From Neobacillus sp. WH10 (lineage in GTDB: Bacteria; Bacillota; Bacilli; Bacillales; Cytobacillaceae), in contig NZ_CP126110.1 of NCBI RefSeq assembly GCF_030123405.1, forward strand, positions 3,782,001 to 3,846,000: a stretch of 64,000 nucleotides of DNA. The letters run 5' to 3'. Under the pieces are notes generated by a model. That model was not told the DNA's origin. It ran no database searches and worked only from the letters and a program-made list of their open reading frames with translations. Shown piece after piece: positions 57,638 through 64,000 of this stretch (position 1 is the stretch's first letter; each line of letters begins with the position of its first letter). Position numbers and translations under genes: made by a program.

Positions 57638-58200
57638 TTTATGTTAATGGTCGTATCGTTTGTAATAATTTTAGCAACCGGAATATCGTGCTCTTCCACG
57701 GGGAATTGCGGGATAATTTGTTCTTTAAAGGCGAGCGATAGGGTTTTACCGAAGTAATTGGGTAAGTATCGGTCATAATATCCACCGCCAAAACCTAAGC
57801 GATATCCATCCAATGTAATAGCCAATCCTGGAACAATTAAAAGATCAATCTGATCCGCTGATACTTCGGTGGTTAATGCTTCAATTGGTTCGAGTAAACC
57901 ATAGTAAACAGATTCAAGCTGAGAAAAATCCATTAAAGTTCTAAATGTCAATCTTTTTTCTTTTGGATGACATTTTGGTACTACAACTTGTTTTCCCAGT
58001 TCCCATGCTTTACGGATAATTTGATATGTATCAACTTCTGGTTGTTTCGAAATTGTAATCCCGATTACTTTTGCTTTTTTAAAGTCTTCATCTTCAAAAA
58101 GCCTTCCTGCAATTTTGCAGGAAAAATCTTCGTAGAGGGGTTTAGAAAGCTGTGAGAGAGAATCCTTTACCTGATTACGGACCAAATCTTTATCATTCAT
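57634..58200 (-). CDS. yqgN: 5-formyltetrahydrofolate cyclo-ligase
   Basis: 188 residues. Basic N-terminal segment MNDKDLVRNQVKDSLSQLS and the conserved ATP/folate loop LGFGGGYYDRYLPNY near residue 137. Converts 5-formyl-THF to 5,10-methenyl-THF with ATP. Coupled to the DUF92 gene. RBS GGAGG. Confidence 0.95.
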   Translation of the reverse strand: MNDKDLVRNQVKDSLSQLSKPLYEDFSCKIAGRLFEDEDFKKAKVIGITISKQPEVDTYQIIRKAWELGKQVVVPKCHPKEKRLTFRTLMDFSQLESVYYGLLEPIEALTTEVSADQIDLLIVPGLAITLDGYRLGFGGGYYDRYLPNYFGKTLSLAFKEQIIPQFPVEEHDIPVAKIITNDTTINIK

Positions 58201-58221
58201 AAATGGAACCTCCTAACTTTT

Positions 58222-58380
58222 AAATAAGAAAAGCGCAAGCGCCCGTTTAGCGGCGTATAGACTGGAGCGCTTCGACTGAGATAAAGGAAACACGGAGAGC
58301 GCAAGCGATCCGATGTTGACTTATCGTAGGGAGAAGAGTGAAGTCTACTAGCTGCTGGGCGCTGGAGCTGGCCATTTCTC
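58222..58380 (+). repeat. dispersed repeat family B, copy 1
   Basis: Starts GAAAAGCGCAAGCGCCCG, with GGCGTATAGACTGGAGCGC, and ends CTGGGCGCTGGAGCTGGCC. This GCGCAAGCGC family is common between genes in many Bacillus genomes. A degraded copy is at 58769-58870. Any frame through it is probably not a gene. Confidence 0.75.
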
Positions 58381-58410
58381 AAAGTCGAAATTTATACTTT
58401 CTTATCTTAT

Positions 58411-58500
58411 AAAGAAAACTCGCCGACTGACGAGACGTTAGGCGAAGACAGAGGAGTAGTTGCACTTATGCCTGATAGGAAAGTTATACTTTCCTATCGG
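58411..58500 (+). repeat. dispersed repeat family A, copy 3
   Basis: AAAGAAAACTCGCCGACTGAC... GAGTAGTTGCACTTATGCC ... GATAGGAAAGTTATACTTTCCTATC. Closest to copy 1 (279-372) but in the opposite orientation; the terminal hairpin arms differ in a compensating way (GATAGG/CCTATC against GAAAGG/CCTTTC). Confidence 0.75.
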
Positions 58501-58503
58501 CCA

Positions 58504-58538
58504 ACAAAAAAAGCAGCAGGAAGCCCCACTGCTTATTT
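58504..58538 (-). terminator. rpmG terminator
   Basis: AAGCAGTGG-GGCTT-CCTGCTGCTT-like stem followed by TTTTTTTG on the minus strand, overlapping the rpmG stop. Confidence 0.75.
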
Positions 58539-58682
58539 TGTTTCACGATGTGTTGTTGATTTCTTATCTCTTGGGCAATATTTCTTAAGCTCAAGACGAT
58601 CTGGGTTGTTACGTTTATTTTTTGTTGAAATATAGTTACGATCTCCACACTCAGTGCAAGCTAACGTAATATTTACACGCAT
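58533..58682 (-). CDS. rpmG: 50S ribosomal protein L33
   Basis: 49 residues, MRVNITLACTECGDRNYIST...KKYCPRDKKSTTHRETK, the RpmGA type. CTEC and a single later Cys (YCPRD) are seen. The start is the ATG after TTTGGAGGGAAATTGAC. Confidence 0.95.
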   Translation of the reverse strand: MRVNITLACTECGDRNYISTKNKRNNPDRLELKKYCPRDKKSTTHRETK

Positions 58683-58768
58683 GTCAATTTCCCTCCAAAC
58701 GATTAAGCTAGTTCGTGCATACGACTTTTCTATAATATCATTTTTCAAAAGGAAATGCTAGTGTTTTT

Positions 58769-58870
58769 AAAGAAAAGCGTACGCACCTGTAAAGGCGGCG
58801 TATGGACTGGAATACTATGAGTTATCGTAGAGAAAAGGGCAAAGTACACTAGACGCTGGAACTGGGCAGT
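58769..58870 (+). repeat. dispersed repeat family B, copy 2 (degraded)
   Basis: GAAAAGCGTACGCACC, GGCGGCGTATGGACTGGA and CACTAGACGCTGGAACTGG match copy 1 at 58222-58380 with internal loss. Confidence 0.65.
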
Positions 58871-58878
58871 AATTAATG

Positions 58879-59505
58879 TTAAATACTTACCAAACTTTTT
58901 ATTAGAGCTTTTTCCATTGAAATCAATTCGTTTTTGCTTGAACCAGTAATAGTCCAAGTGTTCATTTTACTTGTTTCGTGCGGTGAAATTGACATCTTTA
59001 CGGCAAAAATACTAGCAGCAGGCCCTTTTGCCATTGGCTGATACTTTAAGTTTCCCTTTTGAATTGAACCCCAAATTTGATCGGTGTAGGCATTCCATTG
59101 TGGAATGGCTGTGTATTCTATCTTATCTGTTTTATTGTATTGTGCGTTAACGAGAAAAACCTTTTGATTTGCGTGATGAAAGATGTGACGATCTATTGGA
59201 GAAACAAATACAAGATGGTCTTGTCCCACATATAAAAAATAGTGCATAGCTAAAACTTTTATCTCTTTCGTCTGATTGCCGTGATTACTTACATAAACGC
59301 TTGAAAAACGAATGTTAGAGTAAAGTTGTTCTTGCTTCACTTTTATAATTAATTCTTCGTCGTAAATGACCTTTTCCGTACAGTTTTGCAGCCAAAAATA
59401 CTGGCCATTAACCCAGATGCCAGGAACAAACTGGAGTATATCTAACGGTAGTATTGGTTTAGGGGTCTGTTGATTTATTTGTAGATTAGTTAGGTTCATC
59501 ATCAT
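58879..59505 (-). CDS. uncharacterised protein next to glycosyltransferase
   Basis: 208 residues from the ATG at 59505 (AAAAAGG 5 nt upstream). Beta-rich: ILPLDILQFVPGIWVNGQYFWL, FSSVYVSNHGNQTKEIKVLAM, HLVFVSPIDRHIFHHANQ. No signal peptide or membrane segment seen. Ends with TWTITGSSKNELISMEKAL. Ten bases after the glycosyltransferase stop, so cotranscribed with it. Not recognised; may belong to the same polysaccharide pathway. Confidence 0.65.
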   Translation of the reverse strand: MMMNLTNLQINQQTPKPILPLDILQFVPGIWVNGQYFWLQNCTEKVIYDEELIIKVKQEQLYSNIRFSSVYVSNHGNQTKEIKVLAMHYFLYVGQDHLVFVSPIDRHIFHHANQKVFLVNAQYNKTDKIEYTAIPQWNAYTDQIWGSIQKGNLKYQPMAKGPAASIFAVKMSISPHETSKMNTWTITGSSKNELISMEKALIKSLVSI

Positions 59506-59515
59506 GTACACCTTT

Positions 59516-60775
59516 TTACATATTATTTGTTGTTATCTTTTGCTCATTCTCATTTACTCGTTTGTTTAATACTATATCTTCCATTACCCTGTTTGTTTCT
59601 GAAGCAATCCGTTTCCATCCATACAAGCTTTTAACAATTTCCCTTCCCTTTCTACCAATTTCTTCACCTTTCTCTGGATTATTCATTAGGAAATCAATTT
59701 GTTCCAGCAGGCTTTTGGCATCTCCAGGTACCATCAGCAACCCCGTATGACAGTGCGTCACAATCCCTTTCATACCACCCGTATTGGAGACAATCGTGGG
59801 TTTCCCAAGGATCATTGTTTCAAGTGCAACAATGCCAAATGGTTCATATAGGCTTGGTATGACTGCCATCTCACTTCCTTGTATAAACGCATTTCTTTGT
59901 TCATCGGTAATATAACCAACAAAAGCAACGTATTTGTCTAGATTTCTCGCAGTAATTTGTTTCTGATAGGTTTCGAGCATAGGACCTTTCCCTGCAACAA
60001 CAAAAAAACACTCTAGTTCCTTCTCTTTGGCAAATGCTGCTGCCTCTAGAATTGTTTCAAACCCTTTCTCTTTTACAATTCTACCAATAGAAAAAATGTA
60101 TTTTCTTTGTTTCAGGTCAGGAAAAATATCTTCAATAGTTCGTTCTATTTTCAAAGGTTCAATACCATTTGGAATGACGGTTATCTTTTCATCTTGGGCA
60201 TTAAAAATGGATATTAGACTCTCCCTCATGTATTCACTACAAACAATAATCTGATCAGACTCTAGGATTAACTGTTGTTCCTTATCATGGATAAACTGCT
60301 GCATATCTGTATGAATACCATTATTCCTTCCATGCTCTGTGGCATGAATAGTCGTTAATAATGGGACACTGAGCGACTCCTTTAATGCAATAGAAACTGC
60401 ACCAACCAACCAATCGTGTGTATGGAGAAAATCAAATTTAATCTCTTCAGTTAGTTGTTCAGCCTTGAATGCCATTGCTAAATTTAGGCCGGCAATCCAT
60501 GAAAGGAAATGATCATCTCGGTCATTTAGTGGTTTCACACGATGTACATTCACTCCATTCATTCTTTCAAATGATTGAAGCCCGTTGTTTCCCGAAGTTA
60601 ACACATGGACTTCATGACCCATCGCTGCCAAATGAGTGGATAATCCGAATACATGTCTTGAGAGTCCGCCAACAATATTAGGTGGAAATTCCCAGCAAAG
60701 CATTAATATGTTTAATGGCCAATTTATTAGCTTATTACAATCTGAGTCAACTTCCTCGGAAAAAATATTATTCAT
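59516..60775 (-). CDS. family 4 glycosyltransferase
   Basis: 419 residues, GT-B fold. Acceptor-side motif LMLCWEFPPNIVGGLSRHVF, nucleotide-sugar side YIFSIGRIVKEKGFETILEA and the EX7E-like SEMAVIPSLYEPFGIVALE. Similar to glycogen synthase/maltose-phosphate-type GT4 enzymes that use ADP- or UDP-glucose. Substrate not determined. The adjacent DUF4912 gene overlaps it by 8 nt. Confidence 0.85.
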   Translation of the reverse strand: MNNIFSEEVDSDCNKLINWPLNILMLCWEFPPNIVGGLSRHVFGLSTHLAAMGHEVHVLTSGNNGLQSFERMNGVNVHRVKPLNDRDDHFLSWIAGLNLAMAFKAEQLTEEIKFDFLHTHDWLVGAVSIALKESLSVPLLTTIHATEHGRNNGIHTDMQQFIHDKEQQLILESDQIIVCSEYMRESLISIFNAQDEKITVIPNGIEPLKIERTIEDIFPDLKQRKYIFSIGRIVKEKGFETILEAAAFAKEKELECFFVVAGKGPMLETYQKQITARNLDKYVAFVGYITDEQRNAFIQGSEMAVIPSLYEPFGIVALETMILGKPTIVSNTGGMKGIVTHCHTGLLMVPGDAKSLLEQIDFLMNNPEKGEEIGRKGREIVKSLYGWKRIASETNRVMEDIVLNKRVNENEQKITTNNM

Positions 60776-61451
60776 TGTTTTCCTCCAAGCTGTTTGAATT
60801 CAGGTAATAGCTGTAAGTACTTACATGCTTCATCCATTTGGGGGGCTGGTCTTCGTATCGCTGAAATTGTAACAAATCCTCTTTGTATACATTACCGTTT
60901 GGAATTCCTAGTGACGGTGTACGGATGCAATTAGAACGATAAAGTGGAAAAAATTCTGTGTCTGAAAAGTAAACACCTAATTCAGCAACATAGCAGCGAT
61001 TTTCCGCCAATCCTTTAATAAACCAATGTCCACTGTCGTAAGGAACAGATATTCCATGATAGTGATGAGCATTTTTCCCATTAAAGAATATATCTGTTAC
61101 ATCATATATTCTTCCTACATGTACAAGCTCTTCAAACTTTCGATTAAAAAAGAGCTCAATAATCTTCTTAGGTAATTCGGAAACATCCCAGAAAAGGATC
61201 ATTTTTCGAGGGGTAACAAGCTTTGCCTTCAACTCACCCTTTAATGGTATTACATCCGAAAAAGTAACATTTTCCGAGGAATTTAAATCCTTGGAAGTTT
61301 GGTTATTACTCTTTATCATTAGTTCACTTTCAGTAAGATCCATCCATTTATTCCAACGATATTGAACTTTAGCAACAGTTGTATTGAGCTCTAAGGCGAT
61401 CTTGCTAAATGATAATCCATCCCCTCTTAATTTAATAATTTCATTTATCAT
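60768..61451 (-). CDS. DUF4912 protein with N-terminal HTH
   Basis: 227 residues from MINEIIKLRGDGLSFSKIAL (GGAGG upstream). The first 50 residues form an HTH (LSFSKIALELNTTVAKVQYR WNKWM). The rest is the DUF4912 domain: MILFWDVSELPKKIIELFF, VRIYDVTDIFFNGKNAHHYH-type strands and WFIKGLAENRCYVAELGVYF. DUF4912 proteins pair with this GT4 gene across Bacillaceae; they may be carbohydrate-binding regulators. Inference. Confidence 0.8.
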   Translation of the reverse strand: MINEIIKLRGDGLSFSKIALELNTTVAKVQYRWNKWMDLTESELMIKSNNQTSKDLNSSENVTFSDVIPLKGELKAKLVTPRKMILFWDVSELPKKIIELFFNRKFEELVHVGRIYDVTDIFFNGKNAHHYHGISVPYDSGHWFIKGLAENRCYVAELGVYFSDTEFFPLYRSNCIRTPSLGIPNGNVYKEDLLQFQRYEDQPPKWMKHVSTYSYYLNSNSLEENNE

Positions 61452-61760
61452 TTCTTTCCTCCATTCTGTAAACAAACAATATATGCGTGATAAATTCAAA
61501 TAATCCAAAAATAATTAATTTTATCGTATCATCAGAATTGGATGCATACAATATACACAATTTGTCGTATCTTGCTAGTCCCTTCAGCATACATGTTCAA
61601 CGACTGGAAATTTTTTAGTATTTTAGGACAAAGGCATCTTTCTACAAAAGTCAACAAGCCTCATTTTTGGAGTATCCAACTTTTTCGACACTTTTTATCA
61701 TGAAATAAAAAAGATGAAGCTAATGATTAGCCTCATCTTTTACAAACTATTTTCAACTCT
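61452..61760. terminator. intergenic region with bidirectional terminator
   Basis: About 310 bp between the DUF4912 gene and phoU. The only clear feature is AAAAGATGAAGCTAA-TGA-TTAGCCTCATCTTTT at 61705-61742, a hairpin with T-runs that ends phoU transcription. The rest is AT-rich with no gene seen. Confidence 0.75.
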
Positions 61761-62420
61761 TTAAGCATTCAAATTCATGCGTTTTCCAGTTGCCAGATAA
61801 ATAACATTTTCAGCAATATTCGTTGAATGATCCGCGATCCTTTCAATATACCTACAAACAAATGCTAATTGGATAATCTGGTTTGTTGCATTCGGATTAT
61901 GTGGGATACAGCTCAATAGCTCGTGTACTAAGTCTCCAAACATTTTGTCCACTTCATCATCTTTTGCCGCGCATTTCTTAGCTATCTCAATATCTTCAGA
62001 ATAATAGGCAGTTATAGACTCCGAGACCATTTCTAAGGCCTTCTCCATCATTTTTGGTATATCAATGATTTCTTTAAAATGCTCTTCATTACCGATATGC
62101 AATGCTGATTTTGCAATATTTACTGCGATATCTGCCAACCGTTCCACTTCAGATGAAACTTTTAATGCTACACTAATTTTTCTTAGATCGGTTGCTACAG
62201 GTGATTCCCTTGCAATTAATAATAATGCCTTATTGTTAATTTCATAATCTAAATCATCGATTTCATTATCTCCGTTAATTACCTTCTTCGCCTTGTACAT
62301 GTCTTGATTTAACAGAGCCAACATCGCTTCTTTGATTGCTAATTCCGATTTATGGGCCATATTTAAAAGCATTTCTTTTAACTCTTTTAAATTATTATCA
62401 AAATTTGCTCTTGTACTCAT
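61761..62420 (-). CDS. phoU: phosphate signalling protein PhoU
   Basis: 219 residues, two three-helix PhoU domains with the metal-binding E/DxxxD motifs (GDNEIDDLDYEINNKA, AAKDDEVDKMFGDLV). Links Pst transport to PhoR/PhoP signalling. Last gene of the pst operon, directly followed by a terminator. RBS GAGGTGGC. Confidence 0.95.
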   Translation of the reverse strand: MSTRANFDNNLKELKEMLLNMAHKSELAIKEAMLALLNQDMYKAKKVINGDNEIDDLDYEINNKALLLIARESPVATDLRKISVALKVSSEVERLADIAVNIAKSALHIGNEEHFKEIIDIPKMMEKALEMVSESITAYYSEDIEIAKKCAAKDDEVDKMFGDLVHELLSCIPHNPNATNQIIQLAFVCRYIERIADHSTNIAENVIYLATGKRMNLNA

Positions 62421-62433
62421 TTATGCCACCTCT

Positions 62434-63207
62434 TCATCCGAATCTTCCAGTAATATAACCTTCAGTACGTGAATCTTTTGGATTTGAAAATATAGTAGAT
62501 GTTGAATCTAGTTCGATTAATTCACCCATTAAAAAGAAGGCAGTCTTATCAGACACGCGTGATGCTTGCTGCATGTTATGGGTTACAATAACAATTGTAT
62601 ATTTATCTTTTAATTCTAAAATCAATTCTTCTATTTTTAAGGTTGAAATAGGGTCCAACGCAGAAGTCGGTTCATCCATTAATAAAACATCCGGTTTTGT
62701 CGCTAAAGCTCTAGCGATACATAACCTTTGCTGTTGTCCTCCAGATAATCCAAGTGCAGGGGCAGTCAAACGATCCTTTACTTCCTCCCATAAAGCCACG
62801 TCCATTAGTGATTTGATCACAATCTCATCAAGATGCTTCTTTTTTTTGATTCCATGAACTCTCGGGCCATAAGCGACATTATCATAAATAGATTGTGGAA
62901 AAGGATTTCCCTTCTGAAAAACCATGCCAACATGTTTGCGAAGTTCGACAAGATCGATTTTCTCGTCTAATATATTTTTTCCGTTAAAGCTAATTTCTCC
63001 GGTCATTTTAATATTTGGAACCATATTGATCATCAAATTTAGCGTTTTAATAAAAGTGGATTTTCCGCACCCTGACGGTCCAATAATCGCCGTAACCTCT
63101 TTACTGTTAATTGGAAAGTTGACGTCCTTTAATGCATGATGGTCCCCATACCATAAATTTAACTTATTTATATCAAATACTTGTCTGGTCAATGTTAAAG
63201 CTGTCAT
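62434..63207 (-). CDS. pstB: phosphate ABC transporter ATPase PstB (first copy)
   Basis: 257 residues. Walker A IIGPSGCGKSTFIKTLN, signature LSGGQQQRLCIARALA, Walker B DVLLMDEPTSALDP, switch His TIVIVTHNM. Drives PstSCA phosphate uptake. One of two adjacent pstB paralogues, as in B. subtilis pstBA/pstBB. RBS GGGGGAATAG. Confidence 0.95.
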   Translation of the reverse strand: MTALTLTRQVFDINKLNLWYGDHHALKDVNFPINSKEVTAIIGPSGCGKSTFIKTLNLMINMVPNIKMTGEISFNGKNILDEKIDLVELRKHVGMVFQKGNPFPQSIYDNVAYGPRVHGIKKKKHLDEIVIKSLMDVALWEEVKDRLTAPALGLSGGQQQRLCIARALATKPDVLLMDEPTSALDPISTLKIEELILELKDKYTIVIVTHNMQQASRVSDKTAFFLMGELIELDSTSTIFSNPKDSRTEGYITGRFG

Positions 63208-63219
63208 ACTATTCCCCCC

Positions 63220-63975
63220 TTATCCAAACCTTCCAGAGATATATTCTTCCGTCTTCTTGACGGAAGGATTGGTGAAGATTTTTTCAGTCGCATCGTATTC
63301 AATTAAATCACCGCTTAAAAAGAAGGCTGTTTTATCAGATATACGGGAAGCCTGTTGCATATTATGAGTTACGATTATGATTGAATAATCCTTTTTCAAT
63401 TCAACAATCAGCTCTTCAACCTTTGCATTGGAAATAGGGTCCAATGCTGAAGATGGTTCATCAAGGAGCATCACAGTAGGTTTCATCGCAATCGTTCTAG
63501 CAATGCAAAGACGCTGCTGCTGTCCTCCTGATAGTGAGAGTGCGGATTTATGAATCCTGTCTTTTACTTCATCCCACAATGCTGCTTTTTGCAGGCTCTC
63601 TTCTACCATTTGATCAAGTTTACTTTTATTTTTAATACCTGCAAATTTTAGTGCATGGGTAATATTTTCATATATTGATTTCGGAAAAGGATTTGGCTTT
63701 TGAAATACCATGCCAATTTCTTTTCGTAATGCCACCACATTTATTTGTTCAGACAAGATATTAAGGTCCTCATAAATGATTTCTCCTTGTGCCCTTGCAC
63801 CGGGAATCAGGTCATTCATCCGGTTAATACTTCTTAAAAACGTAGACTTTCCACAGCCCGAAGGTCCAATCAGAGCTGTTACTGAATTCTTTCCTATATC
63901 CATAGAAATTCCATTAACTGCTCGTTTTTCCCCATAGAATATTTCTAAATTATTTACTTTTAATATATTTTCCAT
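63220..63975 (-). CDS. pstB: phosphate ABC transporter ATPase PstB (second copy)
   Basis: 251 residues from MENILKVNNLEIFYGEKR. Walker A LIGPSGCGKSTFLRSIN, signature LSGGQQQRLCIARTIA, Walker B TVMLLDEPSSALDP. About 60 percent similar to the downstream copy by eye. No RBS is seen before this ATG and the frame stays open to the window edge (IQSTVQLQM...), so the true start may lie beyond 64000. Confidence 0.9.
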   Translation of the reverse strand: MENILKVNNLEIFYGEKRAVNGISMDIGKNSVTALIGPSGCGKSTFLRSINRMNDLIPGARAQGEIIYEDLNILSEQINVVALRKEIGMVFQKPNPFPKSIYENITHALKFAGIKNKSKLDQMVEESLQKAALWDEVKDRIHKSALSLSGGQQQRLCIARTIAMKPTVMLLDEPSSALDPISNAKVEELIVELKKDYSIIIVTHNMQQASRISDKTAFFLSGDLIEYDATEKIFTNPSVKKTEEYISGRFG

Positions 63976-64000
63976 TTGCAACTGGACGGTTGATTGTATA

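Noticed and set aside
58197..58382. 61-codon minus-strand ORF
   Set aside because: It lies wholly within dispersed repeat family B, with biased Arg/Ser composition and no RBS.

Overview
The window is chromosomal DNA of a low-GC Gram-positive spore-former of the Bacillaceae (Bacillus/Neobacillus type). The host gene order is the Bacillus subtilis yqh-comG-yqg-pst block: gcvT with a glycine riboswitch, yqhH, yqhG, comGA-GG, yqzE, yqgY, yqgX, yqgW, yqgU, yqgT, glcK, yqgQ, gluP, yqgO, yqgN, rpmG, phoU and two pstB genes. Bacillus-type ribosome binding sites, TTG/GTG starts and several dispersed Bacillus-style repeats fit this.

A 38.4 kb prophage interrupts comGA, which encodes the competence pseudopilus ATPase. 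The left comGA part ends at a 10-bp core (4226-4235) and the right part resumes at the same core (42647-42656), in the same frame. Precise excision would rebuild a full-length ComGA reading ALTGHLVLSTMHT across the joint. The integrase is a large serine recombinase (41155-42621), and the rebuilt attP is an imperfect inverted repeat, as expected for that family.

The prophage is organised like a temperate phage. CI-like and Cro-like regulators lie back to back around 40.1-40.6 kb. A long minus-strand early region (40.1-28 kb) encodes a Gam-like protein, an ERF annealing protein, a DnaD-like initiator with iterons inside its gene, a G39P-like loader, DnaB, DUF3310, an HNH protein, a cytosine methylase, SSB, a MazG-like protein and a resolvase-like nuclease, with many tiny genes. 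An ArpU-like late regulator follows. The late genes (27-8 kb) encode small and large terminase, portal, scaffold, capsid, head-tail adaptor, beta-helix tailspike, a P22 gp10-like tail hub, a 1523-residue virion protein, holin and an M15 endolysin. No tape measure, major tail tube or sheath protein is present, so this looks like a short-tailed (podovirus-type) temperate phage. A separate cassette at the left end encodes an FtsK/SpoIIIE ATPase, a replication-relaxation protein, a membrane protein and small zinc proteins.

The most unusual feature is a non-coding RNA element present twice in the prophage, at 9539-9708 and 27404-27573 (168 of 170 bases identical), both on the minus strand. It reads as one tRNA-like fold inside another. 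An outer Leu-tRNA-like shell (closing stem, D-arm, T-arm) encloses a second D-arm/anticodon-stem/T-arm set, whose anticodon loop is replaced by a 56-nt hairpin and pseudoknot domain. The closing stem pairs in both copies although its flanking sequence differs. Copy 1 has its own -10 box and terminators on both sides; copy 2 is part of a larger structured transcript of about 400 nt.

Right of the prophage the comG operon continues (comGB-GG), followed by conserved housekeeping genes and a small envelope-like cluster (glycosyltransferase, DUF4912 protein and an unknown protein) before phoU-pstB.
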